64,000 bases of DNA, from positions 21,733,133-21,797,132 of the forward strand of contig NC_090247.1 in the NCBI RefSeq assembly GCF_037325665.1, given 5' to 3'. Positions 11,901-23,900 of the stretch are shown piece by piece (the stretch's first letter is position 1; each line of letters opens with the position of its first letter). The stretch comes from Littorina saxatilis (Eukaryota > Mollusca > Gastropoda > Littorinimorpha > Littorinidae). The position numbers were made by a program, and so were the translations under genes. The notes below the pieces were generated by a model, which was given only the letters and a program-made list of their open reading frames with translations, had not been told where the DNA came from and did not search any database.

Positions 11901-12626
11901 CAGTGATGTACATTTTAGTCGGTCTCCGGTCTCTGACCGATCCAATTTCCCCAGGACCTATAGCTTTAACCCCAGCAGGACACAGGTCCGATTAACCTAC
12001 AGAAGAAGTGGTCAAGGGTTCGATCGTTTTTGACAATGAAGCGGACATGCGGACTGTTCAATTTTCAAGAGGAAAGCTGGTTTCGGTTTTGCCAAGCGAA
12101 AGTAAACACTGCGTGAGGAAAGCTGGTTTTGGTTTTGCCAAGCGAAAGTATGCACTGCGTGTGACCAGTTTGTTGAGTGAACGAGGCACCATATGGGATC
12201 TGATTCTTTGAATTAATTTATCCTCAAGTTGGATCAAGAAGAAAAAAAGAAAACCGAACCCATATGGTGCCTCGAGTGCATTCATTGACTCAGCAATAAA
12301 TCGTTTAAACCAATGGAAAACACGTTGTTGCTGCACCAGGACACAAGGAGAATCAAGAGATATGCGAGAAAGTTGTTTTTTTAAAGCAAGAAAAGAGATT
12401 AGCAACAACTGTTCAAATAACTTTGAAATGTGATTCAATCCTTTGAGTATCTAGTCATGACAGTCGCGGAAGGTGGACGAATTTAAACTGAAAAATCTTT
12501 TTAAATGCGGTTTTACGAGTCTTGTTTTTGTCCTATTGAAATTGCAATCTCAGGACACTGTGTCCTATTGATTTTCAGTCTTCAGGACAATTGTCCTAAA
12601 GGCTGCTAGAAAAATGTACATCACTG
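11901..12626. mobile_element. hAT-like non-autonomous transposon with 6-bp target duplication
   Basis: TIRs CAGTGATGTACATTTT at 11901-11916 and, inverted, 12611-12626. TACAAC flanks both ends (11895-11900, 12627-12632). Inside are a 46-bp direct duplication (GGAAAGCTGG units starting at 12071 and 12117) and an inverted repeat CGAGGCACCATATGGG around 12180-12275. A minus-strand frame at 12058-12438 may be eroded transposase, but no motif was recognised. Confidence 0.75.
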
Positions 12627-12852
12627 TACAACACTCACTAGAAAAATCAGACTACCCTAAAATGACAAAAGCGGACATGGTCGGGGAGAACAGAGAGAAA
12701 GTCACATTGACAAAGGAAAAGTTACTAGTTTGTGGAGAAAACTAAAGGGAGTATCGAGTAACAAAGCAAGTTAAGCCGATTTGAGGTTAAAATATATAAT
12801 TCTAGTTCTACTACTTGCATGCTCAACGTACTTCAAATGGAAGCTTTAAGAT

Positions 12853-13215
12853 CTTTCTTTATTTGGTGTTTAACGTCGTTTTCAACCACGAAGGTTATAT
12901 CGCGACGGGGAAAGGGGGGGAGATGGGATAGAGCCACTTGTCAATTGTTTCTTGTTCACAAAAGCACTAATCAAAAATTTGCTCCAGGGGCTTGCAACGT
13001 AGTACAATGTATTACCTTTCTGGGAGAATGCAAGTTTCCAGTACAAAGGACTTAACATTTCTTACATACTGCTTGACTAAAATCTTTACAAAAATTGACT
13101 ATATTCTATACAAGAAACACTTAACAAGGGTAAAAAGAGAAACAGAATCCGTTAGTCACCTCTTACGACATGCTGGGGAGCATCAGGTAAATTCTTCCCC
13201 CTAACCCGCGGGGGG
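12853..13215 (-). mobile_element. Family B SINE, young copy
   Basis: Full-length reverse copy with a perfect 15-bp target duplication TGGAAGCTTTAAGAT (12838-12852, 13216-13230). Closely similar to the 7.9-kb copy. Confidence 0.92.
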
Positions 13216-13814
13216 TGGAAGCTTTAAGATTCAAGTCTGTACAATTTGCAACTTTCAGAAGCAATCAAACACTTCTCACAGATATCCTGTTTTTACTCTG
13301 AAAAACTTCGATCTGACAATCAAGCAATATCTTCAACTTCAGATATACGTTGACCGTAACACAATCACAACTTCCTAAAGTTTAGGACTACACTTGTTTC
13401 TTATTATACAGAATCTCTCTTTCCCTCAACTTCACTCAGTTATGCAATCACAAAAACCAGCCACAACATTCACTACCAAACAAACCCATTGCAAAAGGTT
13501 TCAGGGGCAAACATATAATACAGATAACGCACACTTCAGACATGGGATTCAGAAAAAGTGATAATTAAGGAAAAAGAAGGTGGGGGTCTGGGGGCCGCAG
13601 AAGGCCCCCAGTAGGGTCCAGGGGCAACGCCCCTGGTCGGGGTCTGGAGGCGAAGCCCCCAGAAGCTGAAGGTTTTTAGTGTTTTAGACACACAAAAATG
13701 GCCCTGAAATGTATATTTCAGCTTAATCATAGAGTTTCTATATCAATGGCAATAACAACAATTCAAACAGCAGGGAAACATATGAAAGAAAATTGATTTT
13801 TTTTTTTACTTCAC

Positions 13815-14055
13815 CTTGAATTAAAGCAGAACTGTTTTCCATGAGTAGAAAATAGTTTGTCAGAGTCCACGGCAAGTTGATTTTAGCAAAAGCATCGCCA
13901 ACTTTCACGTCTTGTGTCTTCTGGCCTTTCTCGTCTTTCCAGCTCAATGATACAACTTCATCGAGCCAGTCGAATCTCCAGAGATTTTTCTTGTACTTCT
14001 GCTGGTCAATTTCCCGGGCTAGAACGGTTTCGTCTCGCTTTAGCTTCCTCATCAT
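13815..14055 (-). CDS. Possible first coding exon of an unidentified gene
   Basis: Frame opens with ATGATG (14055-14050) after CTGCCAAA and codes 80 residues beginning MMRKLKRDETVLAREIDQQK, with YKKNLWRFDWLDEV and KINLPWTLTNYFLLMENSS. It ends at a good donor, AAG|GTGAAGT (13814), in phase 1. Just upstream is AAAATGGCGCC (plus strand, about 14080-14092), like YY1-type sites near many start sites. The mixed charged and aromatic composition looks coding, unlike nearby repeat-derived frames. The family was not recognised and no second exon was found at lower coordinates. It lies in the same orientation as E2F7/8, 2.5 kb past its stop. Confidence 0.5.
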
Positions 14056-14376
14056 TTTGGCAGGTGGCTCGAAGCGATGTAAAAATGGCGCCGAATCATT
14101 CTCATACGGTATGCTTATACTGAATCCCCGATAGCTACGTTGAAACGGTGACTGTAGGAGACAAAGAGCGCGTTCCCATACGGATCGACCAGCAACAGTC
14201 TGACCGTTTTAGGAACCAACCGTTCAAGAATAGTATGGAATGGAGCGTCGCGATCAGCGGACCGGTCAAAAAACTTGGGTCTATACCTACATATACCCCC
14301 AAATTTTCTCAGCGGATTTGCACGAATCTCAAGAATGATCCCTGGAGCCTAAAAATTTACGGAATTCCGTAAATTT

Positions 14377-15802
14377 ACGGAAGAATCCCATGTCTGACAC
14401 TTTCATTTCATTGTGTTACCAAGTCGGAACTCAAATAGTCATAGGTGTGTTCTCAACTAAAATACTTACTTAAAAGCCACAGCATAAATTAAAATATACA
14501 TGTTAATAAATAGAATGTGCTTTACTGTCATAATAAAATCGCGTGCAAGTCCAGATATTGTTCACTTTTCAAGTAAAAAAAAAATTGGTACAAAACTGCA
14601 AATTGTACAAGTTTGCTATCAACAATTTTTGTTTTTCTGTACACTTCTTATAAACGTACTTAGGAGTTAGATCATTGGAAGTGATTATGAAAGAAAGAGG
14701 AAAGGACTTCAAATAGGTTTTTCAAGCTGATGTCTGGATGATATTAAATCATATCAAAAAATAAATATTTATAAATATACATTGATTATTTACAAACAGG
14801 TTAGGAAAGCTGGACTGAAAACTTAGCATACTGAACTTGATCTATAAGTTCCTTCAGGAAAGTAAATTGATAATTCAAATATAATTTAACTTTAGCATCA
14901 TAACTGCATCAATGCATGTGTATTTAGGTGAATTGATCTCACAATATAAGCCTAGACTGACACTGACAGTCATGCTTCCGAGATAATTCTGAATCAAAGG
15001 TATAATAATGTTTTGCTCTAATAAGTCTGCTTCAGGTGTTATGGCAACTGCTGAGTATCAGTGCCACCACTTTAAGAGTATAGCCTAGTAACCATTTAGA
15101 AAATCTTCACGCGTCTAGCTAGCGGTGCGCTGAAACAGAGAGTCTGCTATCTCTTCCTCCCCTGGGTTGGGACCCAGCTTCGAAATGGTCCATAGACTAA
15201 GTACACAATCAAAAGAATAAATTACTGCATTGAAGAAAGATCTTGAAAAGAAAAATTTGGTATGAATCTCAGTCTCGGTCACCGGTTCATTTGATGGCAA
15301 TTTCTTTCTACTCAACACTGTTCGAACTTGAGAATGCAAAATTTGGAGCTTCCCAGAAACAGTGTGAATAAATTATTAAAGACAGTGTTATCATATACTG
15401 TGCCAGAACTTTGACAGATTACTGAGGCGATCACCACATTCAGAAACAGACAATATAATTATAAACAAATATCAATGGTTGATGGCACTTGCATAATTTA
15501 CCAAGTACTGTATGCAACTCCATCGTCTTAAAAGTATTTCAATCACTCAGATGTAACAACCACATATATGCCATCTATGTACAATATGAATTTTTCAGAC
15601 ATTTGTGAGTGTATTTGAATTGGCACATTGGTAATACATACCTAAACCACTCCTTGTCATTATGTCAACTTTCCCTGTTTTTGTTGATACAAAACAGCAC
15701 CACATGTCAACTGAAACGTTTCCCAGAAAAACCCAGTCATATCATGCTGAATGCCAAGGCTCGCTTGCACTGAGGTCTGCAACTAAAAACTTTGCAACTA
15801 GG
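14377..15802. other. E2F7/8 downstream region, AT-rich
   Basis: Probably 3' UTR and/or intergenic. The only clear AATAAA on the minus strand in 14.1-16.5 kb is inside the SINE near 15891; the true polyadenylation site is not identified. A 24-bp palindrome lies at 14353-14376. Confidence 0.4.
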
Positions 15803-16141
15803 GCGGGGATGTAGCTCAGTCGGTAGCGCACTGGATTTGTATCCAGTTGGCCGCTGTCAGCGTGAGTTCGTCCCCACGTTCGGCGAGAGATTTATTTCTC
15901 AGAGTCAACTTTGTGTGCAGACTCTCCTCGGTGTCCGAACACCCCCGTGTGTACACGCAAGCACAAGACCAAGTGCGCACGAAAAAGATCCTGTAATCTA
16001 TGTCAGAGTTCGGTGGGTTATAGAAACACGAAAATACCCAGCATGCTTCCTCCGAAAGCGACGTATGGCTGCCTAAATGGCGGGGTAAAAACGGTCATAC
16101 ACGTAAAAGCCGTGGGAGTTTCAGCCCATGAACGAACAAAC
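15803..16141 (+). mobile_element. tRNA-headed SINE (GGGGATGTAGCTCAG type), downstream of E2F7/8
   Basis: Head GGGCGGGGATGTAGCTCAGT with an anticodon-like TGGATTTGTATCCA arm; the T-arm region reads GTGAGTTCGTCCCCAC, so box B is imperfect. The body has GAACACCCCCGTGTGTACACG; the 3' part ATGGCTGCCTAAATGGCGG, ending (AAAC)n. The 3' part is shared with the 8.9-kb copy, whose head differs. It may lie in the E2F7/8 3' UTR, whose end is unknown. Confidence 0.8.
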
Positions 16142-16531
16142 AAACTGCCACAAATGAGATAAAACTACAGATTAGCAGTCAGAAACCGCTCTAAAACGAG
16201 GTAAACGAAAGTTAGCTGCACCAACATGCTTTCCAAGCACAAACTCATTATCTCCCCTTTACACAAATCCAAACAAGCGTTTCTTGCAGCATCTTCTCCC
16301 CTTAAACGAGTCAAAGTGAAAGAAACCATGAATCCTTCATCAGTTTTGTAGACTTTCCCTCATCATTTCAGCCTGTGCATAAACTACCAGTCTTTTAACA
16401 TGCACTCGCACTTCCAGTTTCCATGTTAGCAAGCATGCAATGAGAATTTCTGCACATTATGCATCATGCACAATCGGATGAATCCAATAAAGTCCTTTGG
16501 CATCACTGCAAATAAGAATGTCTGTACAACT

Positions 16532-17919
16532 TTATGCGTTGCTGGCTCTGGCCTGCAGAGCAGCAGAAGTGGAGTGTGTTATGAACGGCGAGGCAGACAT
16601 GGAGGCCACCGAGGAGGGAGCAGACATGACATTGAACACCTGAATGTGTGTGGGGGAGACTAGAGGGGGGGCAGGTATAACCTTGAAGGTGGAGGCTGCT
16701 GTGTTCTGAACAACGTGGAACGCCGAGGCAGAGGCCAGCTGACCTTGAGTAGCGGGCATGCCAGCGAAGGTGAACATGGTGGGGTTTGGCTGCTCGTCCG
16801 ATGGGGTCAAGGGCGGGCTGAAGGTCACTGGCACCATGACGTTGAGGGGCTGAGAGGACGGCACGGCGGCGGGGCTTGGGTGGACTATGTGCACGGTGGG
16901 GGGATTGGTGGCTGTGGTGAGAGCTGTCACAGCTCTACCAGCAGACGATGACCGCGTGTCAAGGTAAGTTTGCTGCAGCTGCTGTGCAGCACTGGACACA
17001 AAGCCTGAGGCAGGCACAGCCTGAATGACGCGGTTTGCCACAGGCATCTGCTGGGCCATCGAGATTTTGTTCTGCTTCCCCTCAGACTGAGGGACGCTCA
17101 TCACCGGGATGTGGATGATGTTGCTGCTGCTCTCTCCGTTGGGGCCGTTAGCCACCTGTACTGTGATACGCTGGATGTTCTGCGGGCGAGTGGCGACAGG
17201 CTTTGCCGGGCACACCTTCACTGTGGACTCTGACGTGGGCACAGCACTGTCACCCTCCTCTGACAGAAATCTCAGCGCTCGAGTTGATGAAGACTTCATC
17301 TTGGGTTTGCCGTTAACACTGGCAGCCTCTGTGATTTCTCTCTTCACTGCACAGACCGGTTTGCGGTTGGGGGAGGGAGGAGTGGTGAGGTCAACTTTAA
17401 TACGTTTGTCCTTGTTCCCGGACACCTCCACCTCGATGTAGCACCGCTTGCGACCGACGCCCCCCACCGTGGGCAGAGCATTCTTAAAGACCGTGCCAGC
17501 GATGGGAGTGTGTTCGTTCAGCAACGCCATGTTAGAGCCAGGAGGGGAGAGCAGCTCGGTCCCCGTGGGTGGTTGCGACTTCTCCAGGAAGGACTGAGTG
17601 GACGCGTCTTGCTTGGTCTTGACCGGACACTTGAAGGAGTGGAGGATGCCCTCGATCTGGTCCTGCGTCAGGGGGATGAGGGTGGGGGCCTTGCTCTGAC
17701 CGCAGGGGCCCGAGAAACTCTTGGCCTTGATGATGACCGTGTCGGAGCGAGGGATGACCCGCTGCAGGGTGGACTTGAGACCGTTCTTGTAGGAGACGGT
17801 GGGGGGCAGGTTGTGGGTAGCAGCGGTGGGGGTGGAGGTCGGGACAGTGAACTGCAGGTTGGCTTCCAGCTGGGGGTCGGTGCTGCAGCGTTTGGGTTCT
17901 GGGTTGAGCTCCTCTACGT
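16532..17919 (-). CDS. E2F7/8: E2F7/8 exon 12: last coding exon, C-terminal tail
   Basis: Acceptor TTTTCAG; 1,388 bp coding residues 555-1015, TAA at 16534-16532. The tail is low-complexity and rich in Ser, Thr, Pro, Ala and Val, with a basic patch ([20 protein letters not shown]), proline-directed sites ([21 protein letters not shown]) and Thr-rich runs. The exon is GC-richer than the introns. Sizeable ORFs on the opposite strand here are shadows. The tail is much more divergent than the DNA-binding part. Confidence 0.93.
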
Positions 17920-20900
17920 CTGAAAAACACATTAGGCTATTGATGACTTTTTTCGTCCCCGTTCTTTGATAGAGACAGTGGGTTTGAACCCACAAAAAAA
18001 AAAAAGCAAGGAATCAAAATTCAACTCTTTTATGAATTTTTTTGATCATCACTACTCTAACCCTTCCTGTCATCCTCACCTCATCATTAAGCCAAGCCAA
18101 GCCAAGCCAAGCCCCCCCCCCTCCCCCCAGTATACGACTTATTTTTAAAGTACGTATAACAAATGGTCTCGACGAGCTTCGTAGAATCAATGCACTGCTA
18201 TGACTATAGGAGTAACTGTAAAACACAGAAGAATTTATGAAAAAACAACATCAGCAGCAACAGCAACACCAAAACAGCAACAAAGCCTCTGGTAAACAGA
18301 CTTGTTACGGATCATAGGTTCATCATCATCACAAATTCCCAACCTTGGGCAATTAAAGATTCTGTATCCAGACCTGGGAACCCCTGTTTTGCACTCAGAG
18401 TATTCTCAAACAAACTTGATGTATTTTCAGAAAAATGAGCGTACTCCACACAGCATTTGAACATCCATGATTAAAACATGTTTCACACGCGTCCGTCACA
18501 CCGTTAATTAAGTTTACCTATACATTTAAAACAAATGCTTTTTTCAATGTTTACTGACAAAAACTGTAATCATGTGTCAAAATACTGGATCGGCTTCGGG
18601 ATGGGCTTGTGAAGAAAAGTAGTCTAGACATTTTTCTCGGCGTATTTTTTCCCCACTGACCGTACTGATCGTATTCTCGACAATCATGCGTACAAAATAC
18701 GACGAAATCGTATGGGTTCCCAGGTCTGTGTATCATAGAAAAACTCACCAAAGTTGAGTTTCTTGATGGGGCTGGAGGGTTCCGAGGCACAGCCATAGAG
18801 CAAGGAGCGTTCTCTCTCCACCACCTTGATGATCTGGTCGAATGACGTGTGTCGGGAGAACGCTGGCATGGAACCGTCCGACAGCTCTTGCTTTAGGGAT
18901 CCTCTCGCTGTCTCTGCACAAAAGTAGCGGAGGACTTTTCTTTAGAAAAAATGTGTGCACATAACATTAATGCGAACCGCAGCGTTTCCTTCTAAATTTT
19001 CAATCTACCGTTTGTCTTCACCACAGAATGACACAGGCTCCAATAACATGGGAAGTAACTCTGACAATTTCAAAAATTGTAAAAAAGTAACCACAGCGTG
19101 TTTTCCAAAACTGTACATTCCCAAAACCCTCCAGGAAGTGGGTCCAGAAAGAAACGGACATTTTATATAGCATAGTTTAATATGTGAAAGCAAAAGTAAG
19201 AGTGAGCAGTAGTGTCATGATGGCGTATAGTAAGCGTTTCTTGGATCTGCAAACAGGTTCTCTACTGGGTGCTATTGTGCGCATCAACAAAAAGAGAAGT
19301 AAAAAGACATAAAAAACAAAAAACAATCGTCCTGGAGCCGAGATATCAGGAAATGGAATATTTTATGTATGAGAATCAAAGAAAATGCGTATAAACTCCG
19401 TATACAAATCCCTGCCCAAAGCTCATGTCTGCAGATTTGCACGATTTGACAATCTTGTGGATTATCAAAGAATAGTATAAGAATGACAAGATTGATGTAA
19501 TAGAAAACTATTCACCTGTAGGTAGTGCAGGCCGAATAGGACGGAAGGTGTTGTTCACAAGCAAGGACGCTGAAACAGGCAAACTTCACACTTAGGTTAT
19601 TTCCCTTTATCAACACATGCTAAATTATAGAATTTGTAAATGTTTATATCACCAATCGACTTATTTTCAAAAGCAGAAATGAGGCAGAGAAAGCAAAACA
19701 ATAAAAATATATATCCATGCTAAATTGAAAACACATTTGAACTAATGACATTTGACTACCTCATAAAATTACTGATATCCAAAAACAGTTTTATTGAAGT
19801 TAACAACAGCCAGCAAAGTTGTAGTTTATACCCACTATTTATTGTTTTGTCTACACTAACAAAATGGATAAAACTTAAAAGTTGCATTTTAAAATTTACA
19901 GAAAATAATAGATTTACATATTGTCTAATGTTTGCTTATTTCTCTTCTGACAAACTAAAACGTAGTTGTCGGCTTGAGGATTGAAGTATTTCCAGACAAC
20001 AGCTTGTGGAAATCATGCAATAAGCAACTCTAAACCAGAAGCTTTTTTCTGTCCATTGCTAAACATGTGCTGTGAGAGAGGTTGGTCAAGTGACTCACCA
20101 CTGTCGTTGCGTATACAGTCCAGCAAAGAGTGGCGTGTACTGGGGCGGTGCCAGCCGTCTGTGTAGCACACTGAAATGACAACAGAGAAGGTGTCAGCAT
20201 CATCTGCTGGTAATGTCAGGCGAATGACAAGAAGATCTGCTGATAATCATGTGCAATGTGGTGTTACATTTACATCTTTATCATGTGAACAAAACAGGTG
20301 TGTTGTGTGTCGTATTCATTGCATCACTTTGTTATAGTATTTACTATTATGTCCAGTAGTCTGGCGACGTGTTGGTGAGAATGTTTTCTCATGTGGGCAT
20401 AGCCCGAGTGGTCTCGTCTTATAAAGACATTGTATTTATAGCATCATTATGATCTTATATGTGTGTTAGTATGTGGTTATGAAGTGTTGGTGGAGAATAA
20501 GAATTGAAAAGGTGGTCCTGCAGCTAAAACAAAAATGACCTTGACTATTGTGTGTACGTCTGGGCTACGTTTACAATCCCCCCAACAATGGAATCCCAAA
20601 CTCAATCAGACTAATTCTATTGGCCCCCCCCCCCCCCCCCCCCCCCCAAAAAAGTCTGTTTACGGTAACTCGACCGACCCTAAGTTTTAGGCCTGACCCT
20701 AATCTTTTTTTTGGATCGTCTGAGAAAAAAAAAAAAAAAAAAAACCAACCCCGCATCCAAAATAGAGCTGTTTGCGCTCAAACAGCAGACGACAGAAGGG
20801 AGGTAAGCTCAAAGTACTGTTAGGAGTAAAGGGTCGTCACTCGTGTTACTTCCTTTCAAAATGGATGTACGCAGTGGTGTTCGCCACCCGCTAGCTGTAA

Positions 20901-23900
20901 AGCTTGATAAATGTTGTCATGAAAAGGATGGGGTGAAAATTATCAGTACCTATCCAGCGAGTTTTAGTATCATTAACGTTTTTCAACAGGCAAAAACAGG
21001 GATTGATGAGAAGAAATGAACTGTGAAACATCATAGAGAGGGAAGGAAAAAAAAAAAAAAAAAAATAAATAAATAAAAAAAAAAAGCCGACCTACCGACC
21101 CTATTTTTTCACCCTATGTTACCGTAAACAGACCTATTTTTTTTGGGCCTTGAATGAAAAAAAATCAAAGAGGGCTTACTATTAGATTCTGCAGAGTCCA
21201 GCTTTTCAATGTCAGGCCCAATGTATTTGAAGGCTGGTTTGCGACCTCTGATCTCCGTGACGTGAACTTTCTGAATGAGGTCAAGGCTGGTCAAAATGTT
21301 GGCGATGTCGTACAGTCGGCGGATCTTGGCTGCAGGAATAAAGACAAACTTCACAATATTTGGTTAGGCCTATGTAAAACACATTCATCCAAAAGGGGAT
21401 CCTCCACTACTAAAGCTGATGATGCTTTTAAACTGTATTCGATTCGGGTATACTTTTGTTAAATGGCAGACTGTCCGAGACAATTTTGTCATGATTTCTG
21501 TACAATTGCTGATTTATTTCCAGTCCTGGGGAAAGGTGATGGAGTGTTATAAATAATAAGAAAACATTTATCCAGTCTGAGTATGAGGCGTGTCTAAGAG
21601 CACTGCCGTACGGAGGAATTATGCGGGCATCCCACTCCCAGCAAAGAGAAAGAGGGAATGTGTTCTCGGACTCTCGAGGCAGATGCCAGACAATAACACG
21701 TGGTCTCGAGACTGTACCAGCAGTTTGTGTTTTTATCCAAGAAAGCATGTTCTACTTCTAGTACAGCCCCGTAATATTTATGTTCGAATCCAAAAAATGA
21801 TCACTATTTCATGATAGCAAGAGCCGGAGAAGGGTATGAAAACCCTGCTCAAATTCCTTTTTTTGTTTGGTAATATCATGAAGCGTAGGTCACCTTTTTC
21901 AGACTCAAACCCTAACATTGTTCCGATTCTTTTGGTACAGGTGGCTGATTACACCTAAACACGCAGACACCTGGGCAGCACTAGCTTTCCACTGGGAGGA
22001 AGCGACCCCAATTTTCCGGCATTGAGATAATGGAGTAGAGTGGAACCCCCCTTTTAAAAAAAAAATCCATTTTAAGATCTTGTTTTCTCAGACTTTCTGT
22101 TCATAACCTATGTAAAATTATCTCCATTTTTTAAGACCCTCTTCTTTTTATATTTAGTCAAGTTTTGACTAAATATTTTAACATCGAGGGGGAATCAAAA
22201 CGAGGGTCGTGGTGTATGTGCGTGTGTGTGTGTAGAGCGATTCAGACTAAACTACTGGACCGATCTTTATGAAATTTGACATGAGAGTTCCTGGGTATGA
22301 AATCCCCGAACGTTTTTTTCATTTTTTTGATAAATGTCTTTGATGACGTCATATCCGGCTTTTCGTGAAAGTTGAGGCGGCACTGTCACGCCCTCATTTT
22401 TCAACCAAATTGGTTGAAATTTTGGTCAAGTAATCTTCGACGAAGCCCGGGGTTCGGTATTGCATTTCAGCTTGGTGGCTTAAAAATTAATGAATGACTT
22501 TGGTCATTAAAAATCTGAAAATTGTAAAAAAAAATAAAAATTTATAAAACAATCCAAATTTACGTTTATCTTATTCTCCATCATTTGCTGATTCCAAAAA
22601 CATATAAATATGTTATATTCGGATTAAAAACAAGCTCTGAAAATTAAATATATAAAAATTATTATCAAAATTAAATTGTCCAAATCAATTTAAAAACACT
22701 TTCATCTTATTCCTTGTCGGTTCCTGATTCCAAAAACATATAGATATATGTTTGGATTAAAAACACGCTCAGAAAGTTAAAACAAAGAGAGGTACAGAAA
22801 AGCGTGCTATCCTTCTTAGCGCAACTACTACCCCGCTCTTCTTGTCAATTTCACTGCCTTTGCCATGAGCGGTGGACTGACGATGCTACGAGTATACGGT
22901 CTTGCTGAAAAATGGCAGCTACTTGACTAAATATTGTATTTTCGCCTTACGCGACTTGTTAAGACCTGATTTTGTCAGATTTTTGGAGGTCTTAAAAGGA
23001 GGGTTCCACTGTATATAAAATGCAAACAGAAAAATCACACTGTTACTCACTCTTGAACTTGGAACTTTCCAAGCGATCAAGCTGGGCGTCACCAATGAGT
23101 ATTTTGGCCGACAGATCCAGGTTGACTGTTCGAGGCTGCAGGGAAAAAATAATGTTGATGTTAAAATAGGAAAGCACCAAATTACGTATCATGTTTCATA
23201 AACTGTGCTGCAATGATTCCTGGCTTTGAAGGTATTGCATTTCCTACTCAAAATGAATCATAAATTTCCTAAGAAAATGCCTATTAGTATTACTTCTCTT
23301 AGGCCTAAAAAAAAAATAGGTGTGGTAACCCGACCTACCCTATTTTTGGGGGCCGACCCTATAACTTTTTATTACATTTGTAAAAAACAACAACAAGAAA
23401 AACCAAGTAAACGAGTGCAGAAAACGCAATGAAAGCGAAAGCACCTGAGTCGCACACTTATTTCCCCGTCAAGTAGGTTTAATTTGTACACAATAGAATA
23501 AAAAGTAAAAAAAAGAAAAAAAGTGATTGCCTACCTTCCTACCCTATTTTTTTGGGCTATGTTACCGTAACCACACCTATTGGTTTTTTTGGCCTTAGTC
23601 TAATGCAAGGGACACGTGTACACAAGACAAAACGCATTAAAAATATCAATGGACTGTGCTACCTGTGATAACACTCCTTTCCAGACCTGTTTACCCTAAA
23701 CCCGAGGCAAGAGTACTTTCCCAAAAAGTTAAGTGTATTTTTCAAAAAGTTGGTGTACTTTGCAAGCAAAGCCATATGGGCTAGGGAAAATGTACGCGTG
23801 AGTACAAACGTGTTTGTTTAAGAATAGCATGTCTTGTGAACACCTTCAGAATTTAACTCCTTCCAATACAACAGGAATAAAACAATTTTATTTACCTGTC

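Noticed and set aside
13536-13730. 64-codon minus frame rich in Pro/Gly as exon 2 of the 14-kb gene
   Set aside because: Lies in a GGGGCTTCG/CCCCTGG-type repeat; phase and acceptor do not support it.
17109-17923. Sizeable plus-strand frames opposite E2F7/8 exon 12
   Set aside because: Shadows of the GC-rich coding exon on the other strand; compositionally odd and without motifs.
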